From contig NZ_JAFCJK010000017.1 of assembly GCF_018131005.1 (NCBI RefSeq), positions 1 through 64,000 of the forward strand: a stretch of DNA of 64,000 bases, in the 5' to 3' direction. This document shows positions 50,878 through 59,495 of the stretch, piece by piece (position 1 is the stretch's first letter; each line of letters opens with the position of its first letter). Made by a program: the position numbers and the translations under genes. Source of the DNA: Bradyrhizobium lablabi. Lineage in GTDB: Bacteria; Pseudomonadota; Alphaproteobacteria; Rhizobiales; Xanthobacteraceae. The notes below the pieces were generated by a model, which worked only from the letters and a program-made list of their open reading frames with translations, made no database searches and was not told the origin of the DNA.

Positions 50878-51666
50878 ATGACCATCACGATCCCGAACGA
50901 TCCAACAGGCGGACCGGCAGCCGGGAATGTCAGAGGTCTGACCGCGCGAAGCCTCGTGCTTGGCTATGGTACCCTTGCCTATCTCATCTTTTTCGTCACG
51001 TTTCTCTACGCCATTGGATTCGTCTCGCAATATGTCGTTCCGAAAACCATCGATAGCGGCCAATCGGCATCAATCGGCATGGCAGTCCTGATCAATCTCC
51101 TGCTGATGTCGCTGTTTGCGGTCCAGCACAGCGGCATGGCGCGTCAGGGATTCAAGCGGCTGTTCACGCGGTTTGCTTCTCCGGCGATCGAGCGCAGCAG
51201 CTACGTGCTGCTGGCGAGCCTGACGCTTCTGCTGCTGTTCTGGCAATGGCAGCCGATACCGGTCGGGGTTTGGGATATCGAAAATCCGATTGCTGCGGGC
51301 ATTGTGACGGCCGGCGGCTTCTTCGGATGGCTGGTCGTGCTGTACAGCACGCTCCTGATCAGCCATTTCGAATTGTTCGGACTGGCGCAGGTGGTCAACC
51401 ATTTCGCGGGCCGTGTCGCTGCACCGATCGAGTTCAAGACGCCCGGCCTCTACCGCTTCGTTCGCCACCCGATCTATCTCGGCTTCATCATCGCGTTCTG
51501 GTGCGTACCGAGGATGACGGTCGGTCACCTGCTGTTCGCCGCGGTGACCACCGCTTACATCTTCGTCGGAATCTATCTCGAGGAGCGGGATCTGGTGGCG
51601 CTGTTCGGCCAGAAGTATCTGCGCTATCGGGAGCGCGTGGCGATGCTGGTGCCTGGCCTGTTTTGA
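50878..51666 (+). CDS. mddA: methanethiol S-methyltransferase (MddA)
   Basis: 262 residues from MTITIPNDPTGGPAAGNVRG. Five to six transmembrane helices and the NnrU/isoprenylcysteine-methyltransferase-like core with FELFGLAQVV near 160, HPIYLGFIIAFWCVPRMTVG near 205-225, YIFVGIYLEERDL and LFGQKYLRYRERV near the end. These fit MddA, which methylates methanethiol to dimethyl sulfide with SAM; it was characterised in Bradyrhizobium. Upstream frames would extend the protein without a ribosome site. Confidence 0.9.
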   Translation: MTITIPNDPTGGPAAGNVRGLTARSLVLGYGTLAYLIFFVTFLYAIGFVSQYVVPKTIDSGQSASIGMAVLINLLLMSLFAVQHSGMARQGFKRLFTRFASPAIERSSYVLLASLTLLLLFWQWQPIPVGVWDIENPIAAGIVTAGGFFGWLVVLYSTLLISHFELFGLAQVVNHFAGRVAAPIEFKTPGLYRFVRHPIYLGFIIAFWCVPRMTVGHLLFAAVTTAYIFVGIYLEERDLVALFGQKYLRYRERVAMLVPGLF

Positions 51667-51766
51667 GGGGACGCCTGCGCCAGATCGCGGCAGACGGTTC
51701 GAGAGGCCGGGGGCCTCTCCCCACTGGCGGCGCAACGTCCTTCGCTGCACGCGGATTGCGGCGGCT

Positions 51767-51922
51767 TCACAACGCAGATATCAAAAGCGCGAAAGACGCG
51801 ATCAGCGTAGCCGTACTGAGGGTCACTACGACCAGGGCTCTTTCGCTGTTGGCTTGTAAATTTCTGTCATCCATTACGACCAACGCCGGTTCGCGCATGT
51901 CGTTCCCGGGGGAAGTCTTCAT
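51767..51922 (-). CDS. 51-residue single-helix membrane protein
   Basis: Starts MKTSPGNDMREPALVVMDDR and ends with a helix LVVVTLSTATLIASFALLIS. The start overlaps the stop of the upstream gene (51919-52122) in an ATGA, indicating translational coupling. Hydrophobic only in the last 25 residues, with a charged N-terminus. Unknown function, but the coupling supports a real gene. Confidence 0.6.
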   Translation of the reverse strand: MKTSPGNDMREPALVVMDDRNLQANSERALVVVTLSTATLIASFALLISAL

Positions 51923-52122
51923 GGCGGGGCGCGGAACTGAGTCGGCCTTACGATCGCCTCATCCCTCGCGAGGGCGGCGAGCCTGTCCAGTTGGCCAGCC
52001 AAACTCCTAAAGCTTCTAGCGATGTTCTTCAGCGTAGCTTCGCGATCCTTGGAAATGCCGTCCGACTCAGCGAGCTTTTTATATCGGTTAGCGAATTCTT
52101 CGCACATCGCAGCAGTCATCAT
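51919..52122 (-). CDS. small helical hypothetical protein
   Basis: 67 residues from MMTAAMCEEFANRYKKLAES with GGGAGTG upstream. Highly helical (KDREATLKNIARSFRSLAGQ, LDRLAALARDEA). The style resembles other small coupled genes in the window and in bradyrhizobia. It is coupled to the single-helix membrane protein downstream. Function unknown. Confidence 0.72.
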   Translation of the reverse strand: MMTAAMCEEFANRYKKLAESDGISKDREATLKNIARSFRSLAGQLDRLAALARDEAIVRPTQFRAPP

Positions 52123-52438
52123 CAGTTCACTCCCGGATCGTGGATGCGGTTCAGGCGGGAGCGCAACCGGTCTCTCAGCCACCGGCGCCCTGACATGACC
52201 GGTGATACCGAGGCAACGGCCCAATAAAAGGACGGTTGCTAAGCGTTGCCCGGAACTCCGTTCACCATCGAAGAGATACGGAAACGAAAGCAGCTAGTTT
52301 CACCGGATCGCAAGACACCTGACCAGTCGCCGAGCGCACTGAACGCTTGGGAACTCCACGCCGAATGGAGCGCGGGCTGGCACCTCGACGAATGGAACGA
52401 CTCCACAACGCGGAGGTAATCTCAGCAAGGAGGTGCCT

Positions 52439-52474
52439 ATGAAAAAGCGCTCGTTGTCACGCCTCCTACTCTGA
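52439..52474 (+). promoter_or_regulatory. 11-codon ORF with strong Shine-Dalgarno (possible leader peptide)
   Basis: AAGGAGG at 52427-52433 precedes ATG by five bases and the frame reads MKKRSLSRLLL then TGA. CCTCCT at 52462-52467 within the frame could pair with the ribosome site. No downstream gene is evident within 250 bases, so its purpose is unclear. Confidence 0.3.
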
Positions 52475-52727
52475 TGCGCAATCCGGCGTCGCGGCGGATC
52501 GGTACTGTGCGCACGTGGCACCTCGCGGAGGCGCAGCGAGGCGGCCATCAATAGCCAGTCGATGATTATCCCGAAGCGGCTCGCGGACGGGAATTTGACG
52601 TGGGGCTTCCGCAAATCGAATTATAGAGATTCGGATTCACATATGTGAAAGCCAAGCTGCAGCTATCGGGAAAAACTGGAAATCCGGGGAGGCTGAGGTA
52701 TTTCATTCCGAATATTTTGAAACCCGG

Positions 52728-52760
52728 AGGGTCGCTGATTCAGCGGCCCTTTATTTTATT
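52728..52760 (+). terminator. hairpin with T-rich tail
   Basis: AGGGTCGCTGA pairs with TTCAGCGGCCCT (one G-U pair) and is followed by TTATTTTATT, a rho-independent shape on the plus strand. No protein-coding gene ends before it, so it may close a small RNA starting near 52620. Confidence 0.65.
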
Positions 52761-52919
52761 CCTCCTATGGAGGTTGCCCGGCGGCGTGCTCTTGAACCAT
52801 CGCCGCCCCTCAAAGAAGTGCGGCCAGGCTTTGGGGGAAGCCTGGCCGCGCGCGAACCGGTCCGGGACGGGGAGGGGTGGGGATGTGACCGGGTCGCGTG
52901 TTCGATAAATTCTTTCTGC

Positions 52920-53534
52920 TCAGCGCGAGCTTGCAGTGGCAGTCGCCGGACGAGTATCGCCGAGCGAGACCCACACATTGGGATCGTTCTGCGACTGCCG
53001 CTTCACGAAGCGGTAGCCAGTCTCGGTCCAGGCGACGATTTTCTCATTCTGGTTGTCGAGCACGAACTCGCCCTTGTCGGTCTTCACTGTCAGCACCGCA
53101 TGGCCTTCGCCCTGCTTGTCGCGGACGACCGTGATCAACAGCGCCTCGCGCGGCCAGCCGGCATCCAGCAGCATCTTGCGCTTCAGCAGCACGTAATCCT
53201 CGCAATCGCCGTAGCCGTCCGTCGGCAACGACCATTTCTCGATCACGCCCCAATGATCGATGTCTGTTACCGGTTTGACCGTCTCGTTCACCCACTTGTT
53301 GACCCGCACGAGGTCGCGCCAAGCGGTCTGCGACAACACGATGTCGCGTGGCTGCGTCGCGCCGCCGCTGCATTCGTCTGGATTGGCAGCGCAGAATTCG
53401 ACCCAGCCGATCGGTGAACGCGCGGTGTCGCCCTGGCTCGCATAGAGCACTTCGCCGGCCTTCGCCGACACGCAAGTCGCAAACAGGATGGCGGCGACTG
53501 CCAATCCCTTCTCCTGTCCCCTGAAACCAAACAT
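52920..53534 (-). CDS. BTLCP (bacterial transglutaminase-like cysteine protease)
   Basis: 204 residues from MFGFRGQEKGLAVAAILFAT (a longer start exists 39 bases upstream). A signal peptide is at 1-26 (LAVAAILFATCVSAKA). The transglutaminase-like fold shows the catalytic Cys in YGDCEDYVLLKRKMLLDAGW near 117, His in GEGHAVLTVKTD near 150 and Asp in EFVLDNQNEKIVAWTE near 168. Family DUF920/BTLCP, a periplasmic cysteine protease related to LapG, which may cut surface adhesins. No LapD-type partner is adjacent. Confidence 0.9.
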   Translation of the reverse strand: MFGFRGQEKGLAVAAILFATCVSAKAGEVLYASQGDTARSPIGWVEFCAANPDECSGGATQPRDIVLSQTAWRDLVRVNKWVNETVKPVTDIDHWGVIEKWSLPTDGYGDCEDYVLLKRKMLLDAGWPREALLITVVRDKQGEGHAVLTVKTDKGEFVLDNQNEKIVAWTETGYRFVKRQSQNDPNVWVSLGDTRPATATASSR

Positions 53535-53867
53535 CGTGGCCCCCGTTTTTCTTGTTGGGACCACGTTTCGCACAAAGGATTTGCGCCGCCGCTAAGTGTG
53601 CAAAGTGGATTTGACGCGAATACTGATAAAAGCTGCGGCGAATTTGATCTGTGCTTGATTCAAACTTGTGTAAAATTTGAAACAACTGCAATTGATTCAA
53701 ATTTTATGCATTAACGCGACAAGCGCCGCAGCGGCGCGGTTTGTTGCGGTAAAAGTTCCGCCCGTTAACCGCGAAAATACGCGCGCCAATTGCGGCAGAG
53801 GCGGCGTCCGGGGCATCGGAAGCCGCCTCTTCGGGCAGAAAATCAGTGGTTTGGAGCGAGGCGCGCT
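53535..53867 (-). other. A/T-rich intergenic stretch upstream of BTLCP
   Basis: No gene seen. It includes an inverted repeat AAAATTTGAA / TTCAAATTTT (53672-53681 and 53696-53705) and several TTGATTCAA-like words. Possible promoter/operator for the BTLCP gene. Confidence 0.5.
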
Positions 53868-54485
53868 TTACCTGGCGGTAACGCTCTCTTCGAGCGTTTC
53901 CACGGCCTGCTCGTGAACGAACTCGAGCGCAAAGCCTTCCTCGAGATTTCGCACCACGCGCGCCTGCACCCGGCCGAGCATGACGAGCGATTTCAGCGGC
54001 GGCCGGTTCTCGGCGGCAATGGCCGCGCCGGACAGCGACAGGTCGATGATCCGGCAGGTCATCCGCGTGCCGTCCTCCTGGGTGAGCAGCGCGATCGGAT
54101 TGCGCGGCACGATACGGTCGTGGCGGCGATCTTCCGGCAGGTTGAGGATATCTCGGTTGGCGAGCCAGGTGAGCTGGGCGGCGAGCTTGTCGCGCTTGCG
54201 TGCCGTGGCGCCGATCGTCATGGCAAAGCCGTTGTCGATGATGCGGGTGATGCGGCCCTCGACCCGGCCGATATGGTCCAAATAGGCAATCACGCGATCG
54301 CCGACATTGCCGATGCCAGGTGCCAACAGCGCAAGGCCTCCCGGGGACATATTGATGATCTGGCAGGGAAACTCGCGCCGGTCAGGCAGCATATAGCGGC
54401 CGAGCAGGTGCACCTTCACGCGCTGGAAACGCCGACGCTCCTCGGCGACGGGTACGACCTTAGTTTTCTTCTGTGCAAACGACAT
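53868..54485 (-). CDS. PilZ-domain protein (two PilZ domains)
   Basis: 205 residues from MSFAQKKTKVVPVAEERRRF. The first PilZ is at about 17-95 (RRRFQRVKVHLLGRYMLPDR, INMSPGG) and the second about 115-195 (DRRHDRIVPRNPIALLTQED, IDLSLSG). RxxxR and DxSxxG-type motifs are the c-di-GMP ligands. The second is cleaner. It should bind c-di-GMP and control motility or envelope functions; target unknown. Single gene, 333 bases after BTLCP. Confidence 0.88.
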   Translation of the reverse strand: MSFAQKKTKVVPVAEERRRFQRVKVHLLGRYMLPDRREFPCQIINMSPGGLALLAPGIGNVGDRVIAYLDHIGRVEGRITRIIDNGFAMTIGATARKRDKLAAQLTWLANRDILNLPEDRRHDRIVPRNPIALLTQEDGTRMTCRIIDLSLSGAAIAAENRPPLKSLVMLGRVQARVVRNLEEGFALEFVHEQAVETLEESVTAR

Positions 54486-54826
54486 CACCGCAACCCGACC
54501 ACCGGCCTTTCGGCCGAAAGACCCTAAGGCTGACAGGGTTAATGGGGCGTTACGGACGAGCTTTGTCGCTAACGTTTCGGCATGGTTTGCGCAGAGACGG
54601 CACACCGAACCTGCGGCCCGGTCACCGGATGCGATTGCCCTGGCCGTTGAGGGGGCGCCGCTAACCTCGAGATAGTCAGCCATGTGCCAGACTGTCGCGG
54701 ATGGCCATGACATCCCCCGGGCGTTCACCTAAGTTCGCCAGTGCCCGAACGGGTCGTGCCGGCCGCTGGATGGGCGCAATCATCAACGACAACGCGATCA
54801 ACGACAGCAACTGGGAGAACGGGCCG

Positions 54827-55978
54827 ATGGAGCAGATCCGCGTATGCACCCATGAGGGACCCAGCGCCAGGCCCGTGATCCGCAGCGTGCCGTGGCCCCA
54901 GGTCGGCAGGAAGGCGGCATTGATCAAAGTCGGCGCCTGCGGCGTCTGCGGCACCGATCTGCATATCCTGAAGGGCCACTGGCCGAAGCCCCTACCATGG
55001 CCGTTCACGCTCGGCCACGAGCTCGGCGGCGTCATTGTCGAATGCGGCCCCGAGTTCACCGAGGACTTCATGAGCAAGAATCTCACGGTCGGATCGAAGG
55101 TGATGATCCCGCCGCTGATGCCGTGCGGCCGCTGCTACTACTGCATCCACTATCCCGAAACCGCCAACAAGTGCCTGACGCCGGTCTACTACGGCCGCTA
55201 CCTCGGCTTCGATAAACCACCTCACATGTGGGGCGGCTGGGCCGAATACGTCTATGTCGATCTTGAGATGCTGCCGGGCACCAAGATCTACAAATTGCCC
55301 GACGACATGTCGCTGCGGCTGGGGGCGTTGTCGGAGCCGCTGACCTCCTGCATCCGCGCCTTCAACCGCGCCATGCGCGCCGGCGGCTTCAAATGGGGCG
55401 ACACGGTGGTGATCCAGGGTTCCGGTCCGATCGGAATCCTCGCGGTCGCGGCCGCGCAGGAGATGGGGGCAGGGCGCGTGATCTGCGTCGGGGCGCCGGA
55501 GAGCCCACGCCTTGCGCTGGCGCGAAAATTCGGTGCGGAGGCGACCGTCGATATCGAGCATCTCAAGACGCCGCAGGAGCGTATCGGCGCGGTGCGTGAG
55601 ATCGTCGGGGGCTTCGGCGCCGACCTCGTGATGGATTGCTCGGGCCATCCGACCGCCGGCCCCGAGGGTATCGAGATGCTGCGCGACGGCGGCACCTATG
55701 TCGAGATGGGGCAGTTCACCGACGCCGGCTCCATCACGACGTCATGGCATCGCATCTGCACCAAGGACCTCAACGTGCTCGGCTCCTGGGGTTTTACCGG
55801 CAACGATTTGCCGCTCGGCGTCGACATGCTCTATCGCACGCGCAACAAATATCCCTGGCTTGACATGCAGACGATCTATCCATTCACGGAAGAGGGCGTG
55901 GCGAGCGCGGTCGCGGACGCGATGGCGATGAAGACGGTGAAGTCGACCATTGTCCCGTGGCCGGAGCTGGTGAGCTGA
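54827..55978 (+). CDS. zinc-dependent dehydrogenase (MDR family)
   Basis: 383 residues from MEQIRVCTHEGPSARPVIRS; an upstream ATG would extend it without a better ribosome site. Catalytic zinc site in CGVCGTDLHILKG near residue 36-48 and GHELGG near 63. Structural site C-x2-C-x2-C-x7-C present in CGRCYYCIHYPETANKC, the four-Cys lobe. Rossmann core VVIQGSGPIGILAVAAAQEM near 195. Substrate alcohol or polyol unknown. Its stop (55976-55978) lies 8 bases before the metallohydrolase start; they are probably co-transcribed. Confidence 0.9.
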   Translation: MEQIRVCTHEGPSARPVIRSVPWPQVGRKAALIKVGACGVCGTDLHILKGHWPKPLPWPFTLGHELGGVIVECGPEFTEDFMSKNLTVGSKVMIPPLMPCGRCYYCIHYPETANKCLTPVYYGRYLGFDKPPHMWGGWAEYVYVDLEMLPGTKIYKLPDDMSLRLGALSEPLTSCIRAFNRAMRAGGFKWGDTVVIQGSGPIGILAVAAAQEMGAGRVICVGAPESPRLALARKFGAEATVDIEHLKTPQERIGAVREIVGGFGADLVMDCSGHPTAGPEGIEMLRDGGTYVEMGQFTDAGSITTSWHRICTKDLNVLGSWGFTGNDLPLGVDMLYRTRNKYPWLDMQTIYPFTEEGVASAVADAMAMKTVKSTIVPWPELVS

Positions 55979-55986
55979 GCGCGGAG

Positions 55987-57132
55987 ATGGGAATGCCTTT
56001 CGATTTGATCCTGCGCGGCGGACGGGTGATCGATCCGTCGCAGGAACTCGACACCGTCACTGATGTGGCGTTTGCAGGCGGCAAGGTGGCCGCGGTCGGA
56101 GACGCGCTCAAGGCCGATCCTGCGACCGAGGTCCGCGACGTGTCCGGCCAGATCGTGACGCCGGGGATCATCGACCTGCACACCCACGTCTATTGGGGCG
56201 GCACCTCGCTCGGCATCGACGCCGAGGAATTCTGCCGCACGTCCGGCGTCACCACCGCGGTGGATACCGGCAGCGCGGGTCCCGGAAATTTCCTCGGCTT
56301 CCGCAAGCACGTGATCGAGCCGAGCCAGGTGCGGATCCTCGCCTATCTCCATGTCTCGCATGCCGGCATCTTCGGCTTCTCGCACCGCGTGATGGTCGGC
56401 GAGAGCGAGGAGCTGCGGCTGATGAATCCGGTCGATGCGGCGCGCGTCGCGGACGAGAACCGCGATCTCATCGTCGGCATAAAGGTGCGAGTCGGTCTGC
56501 ACGCTTCGGGCACCTCGGGGATCGTTCCACTCGAGATCGCGCTGGAGGTCGCGGAGGAGGTCGGCATGCCGCTGATGGCGCATATCGATCATCCGCCGCC
56601 GAGCTATGAGGAGGTGCTGGCACGCCTGCGCCCGGGCGATGTCCTGACCCACGCCTTCCGCCCGTTTCCCAACACGCCGGTGACCGCGCAGGGCACGGTG
56701 AAGAGGGCGGTGCTGGAGGCGCGGAAGCGCGGCGTGCTGTTCGACATCGGCCACGGCAAGGGCTCGTTCGCGTTCAAGACCGCGCGGGCGATGCTCGCCA
56801 ACGGCTTCTATCCGGACACCATCTCGTCCGACATCCATTTGCTGTGCATCGACGGGCCGGCCTTCGACCAGGTGACGACGATGTCTAAATTCCTCTGCAT
56901 GGGCATGTCGCTGCCCGACGTGATCGCGGCCTCGACGGTCAACGCGGCAATGGCGCTGCGCCGTCCTGAGCTCGGCAGCCTCAAGCCGGGGAGTGTCGGC
57001 GACGCTACGCTGATCTCGATCAGGGAAGGGCGGTTCGACTATGTCGACGTGGTCGGCGAGCACCTGACGGGCAATCGCAAGATCGTGTCCGACGGCGTCG
57101 TGATCGGCGGGCGGTGGTGGCATCCGAAATAG
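55987..57132 (+). CDS. amidohydrolase-superfamily deacetylase-like metallohydrolase
   Basis: 381 residues from MGMPFDLILRGGRVIDPSQE (or MPFDLI two codons later). Metal ligands: HTHVYWGG near residue 62-69, the Lys that may be carboxylated in VGIKVRVG near 160, HIDHP near 200, and the final Asp in SSDIHLL near 281. The layout matches the DHOase/adenine-deaminase-like deacetylase group. It follows the zinc-dehydrogenase and precedes the patatin gene, so the four enzymes may process one substrate. Which one is unknown; probably a cyclic amide, imide or acetylated compound (inference). Confidence 0.88.
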   Translation: MGMPFDLILRGGRVIDPSQELDTVTDVAFAGGKVAAVGDALKADPATEVRDVSGQIVTPGIIDLHTHVYWGGTSLGIDAEEFCRTSGVTTAVDTGSAGPGNFLGFRKHVIEPSQVRILAYLHVSHAGIFGFSHRVMVGESEELRLMNPVDAARVADENRDLIVGIKVRVGLHASGTSGIVPLEIALEVAEEVGMPLMAHIDHPPPSYEEVLARLRPGDVLTHAFRPFPNTPVTAQGTVKRAVLEARKRGVLFDIGHGKGSFAFKTARAMLANGFYPDTISSDIHLLCIDGPAFDQVTTMSKFLCMGMSLPDVIAASTVNAAMALRRPELGSLKPGSVGDATLISIREGRFDYVDVVGEHLTGNRKIVSDGVVIGGRWWHPK

Positions 57133-57350
57133 GAGCGCCGAGGATCGCAACAGGGCACGCCGTTGCACCGTCGCCGTCATCGGAGCGGGGCCGCCTGCTG
57201 AATGCCGCAAGTCTGCGTGTGACCGACGGCCCCGTGCGTTCCGGCGGCGCAGATCGTGTTGCAGCGCCTCCAAGAAAATGAACCGCTGCGGCGATCCCGC
57301 GCGGTCCCGCTCATGTTGCTCGCCGGGGCGGCTCGGCGCTAACATCGGGC

Positions 57351-59273
57351 ATGCAATCGAACCGGATGCCGCCCGCGCAGGCGGCAAGTGCGACATTTGC
57401 GTTGGGAGACGTGCCGGAGGATTTCGCGCTGTTCAAGACGCTGAGCGCGGAACAGCGGCTGCGAGCCTTTGGTGCAATGATCCGGCAGGATCTTGTGCGC
57501 GGCCAACTGCTGGTCGAACAAGGCGGCCCATCGGACGCATTGTTCCTCGTGCTGCACGGCGCGCTCGCCGTGTACAGGACCGATCATGCGGAACCGATTG
57601 CCGAGCTGCGCGCCGGTGAACTGGTCGGTGAGATCGGCTTCTTTGCAAACATCCCGCGCACGGCCAATGTGATTGCGATCCGCGACACCAGCGTGTTGGT
57701 GTTGACGCGCGCAGCCTATGCGACGCTCGCGCAGGAAACGCCTGCCATCGTTGAAGCGCTGCTCGCCGCCCTTGCGCAGCGATTTGCCCGCGAGACCGCG
57801 CGCCTGATACCCGTGCGGACGTCGCCCAAGGCGCGCACGGTCGCGCTGATATCGGGCGGGTGCGAGCCGGCGCCGACCGCCTTCGAACACCTGTTGCGCC
57901 AGGGCCTCGCGGCGGTCGATGCCGAGATCGTCGACCTCGCACGCCTTCAGGCCATGTTTCCCGGCCGCGCGCTGGACGCATCCGAGGTCGCCGACTGGCT
58001 CAACAGGATTGAATATGACGCGCCGCTGGTGGCCTATTTCGGTGGTTCGGAAGCGTCGGAATGGGCGCGAAAGGCCGTTCGGCAGGCCGACCTCGTCGTG
58101 TTCGTCTGCCGTGGCGATGCTCCGGCGCCGAGCCTGACGGAAATCGAGAGCTTTGCCTGCGGGGTACATCCGGCGTCGGCGCGCCGCCTCGTTCGGGTTC
58201 ATGATCATCGACGCCACGAGGTCAGCGGTACCGCAGCGTGGCTCGCGCGGCTGCCCTGCTTCATGCACCATCATGTCGCGCTGGAAGACCGGATCGACAT
58301 CGATAGCCTGGTCCGCTTCCTGTGCGGTCGCGCCGTCGGGTTTGTCGCCGGGGGCGGCGGCAGCCTGGGCACCGCGCATGTCGGCATCTACAAGGCCTTT
58401 CGTGAGCGCGGTGTGATGTTCGACATCTTCGTCGGCACCAGCGTGGGTTCGGCGATGGCGGCCGGCTTTGCCAAGAATTACGATGCCGAGCATCTCGAGC
58501 GTGGCACGCATGAGATCTTCGTCTCCAGCCGCAGCTTCCGCCGCCCGACCTGGCCACGCTACGCCCTGCTGGACCACAAGGCCTTCGATAGCGCCCTTGC
58601 AGATCAATACGGCCACAACTGCCGGATCGAGGATTGCTGGCGGCCGTTCGCTGCGGTGGCAACCAATCTTTCGACGCACAGTCTCGAATTGATCCGAACG
58701 GGCCTGCTCTGGCAGGCGGTGCGCGCGTCGAGCGCCATTCCCGGCCTGCTGCCGCCCTTCTACACGAGGGAAGGCGTGATGCTGGTCGACGGATGCCTCG
58801 TCGATAACGTTCCGCTGACGCAAATGCATCAACTCAAGAGCGGCCCCAATCTGGTGGTCCACTTCGGCGAACCGGCAACCGAGATGTTTGACGTCGAGTA
58901 CGCCGCGCTGCCGGGGCGCCTCGAGCTGCTCGCGGCCATGCTGCTGCCGTTCCGCAAGAAAATACTTCCCGCCGCGCCGAGTGCCGTCAACGTGTTGTGG
59001 CGAAGTCTCGTCGCCCATCAACGCTACGACACCCTGCCGACCACCCCGCTCGACATGGTGATGCGCCCGCCAACGCCGTTCGGCATCGACGTGACGGATT
59101 TCGACCGCCATCAGGAAATTTTCCAATCGTCCTATCTCTGGGCACGGGAGACCATCGCCGCCCTGGAGGCGGCGTATAATCCCGCCATTGCGGCAATCGT
59201 CGCGTCGGCCAATCGGCCAGATGACGCCGTTGCGGTGAGCCAGGCAGCTTCCTATGAGGCGCTGTTCGGTTGA
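57351..59273 (+). CDS. cNMP-binding patatin-like phospholipase (NTE family)
   Basis: 640 residues. The cyclic-nucleotide-like barrel is about 25-145 (LLVEQGGPSDALFLVLHGAL, GELVGEIGFFANIPRTANVI), then a linker, and the patatin domain about 310-520 with GGGGSLGTAHVG (oxyanion, 333-344), nucleophile in VGTSVGSAMAAG (GxSxG, 362-373) and acid in LVDGCLVDN near 485. This fold is shared with the NTE/YlbK phospholipases that deacylate lysophospholipids in membranes. It is the third gene of the run. The cNMP barrel lacks a recognisable activator HTH. Confidence 0.9.
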   Translation: MQSNRMPPAQAASATFALGDVPEDFALFKTLSAEQRLRAFGAMIRQDLVRGQLLVEQGGPSDALFLVLHGALAVYRTDHAEPIAELRAGELVGEIGFFANIPRTANVIAIRDTSVLVLTRAAYATLAQETPAIVEALLAALAQRFARETARLIPVRTSPKARTVALISGGCEPAPTAFEHLLRQGLAAVDAEIVDLARLQAMFPGRALDASEVADWLNRIEYDAPLVAYFGGSEASEWARKAVRQADLVVFVCRGDAPAPSLTEIESFACGVHPASARRLVRVHDHRRHEVSGTAAWLARLPCFMHHHVALEDRIDIDSLVRFLCGRAVGFVAGGGGSLGTAHVGIYKAFRERGVMFDIFVGTSVGSAMAAGFAKNYDAEHLERGTHEIFVSSRSFRRPTWPRYALLDHKAFDSALADQYGHNCRIEDCWRPFAAVATNLSTHSLELIRTGLLWQAVRASSAIPGLLPPFYTREGVMLVDGCLVDNVPLTQMHQLKSGPNLVVHFGEPATEMFDVEYAALPGRLELLAAMLLPFRKKILPAAPSAVNVLWRSLVAHQRYDTLPTTPLDMVMRPPTPFGIDVTDFDRHQEIFQSSYLWARETIAALEAAYNPAIAAIVASANRPDDAVAVSQAASYEALFG

Positions 59274-59495
59274 GTGGCCGGCGACAAACCGTGCATTGCT
59301 GGACCAATGCGCGCCCCGGCGGCGCACAGCTGGTGCCCGCGCAAGCGCATCCTGCATAGGAGCCTGCGCTTTCCACCGCATCTGGGAGGCTTGTTCCAGC
59401 CGCGCTCGGCCGTGTAGGCTCGTATTTCTGCCGGCCAAGAGATAAGGCCACCGTCACGATGGAACGAGCAGGCGAGGGAGATTCAAGAAGCAGCC

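Larger units (their letters stand above)
52123..52919 (+). other. gene-poor stretch with a short leader-like ORF and a terminator
   Basis: No normal-size gene is supported. A strong ribosome site with an 11-codon frame lies at 52427-52474, and a hairpin with a T-rich tail at 52728-52760. Both are listed separately. The rest shows no domain or repeat. Confidence 0.5.

Noticed and set aside
57339..59438. A 699-codon minus-strand open frame
   Set aside because: It is antisense to the cNMP-patatin gene, which carries GGGGSLG, GTSVGS and DGCLVDN; the minus frame is Arg/His-rich without motifs.
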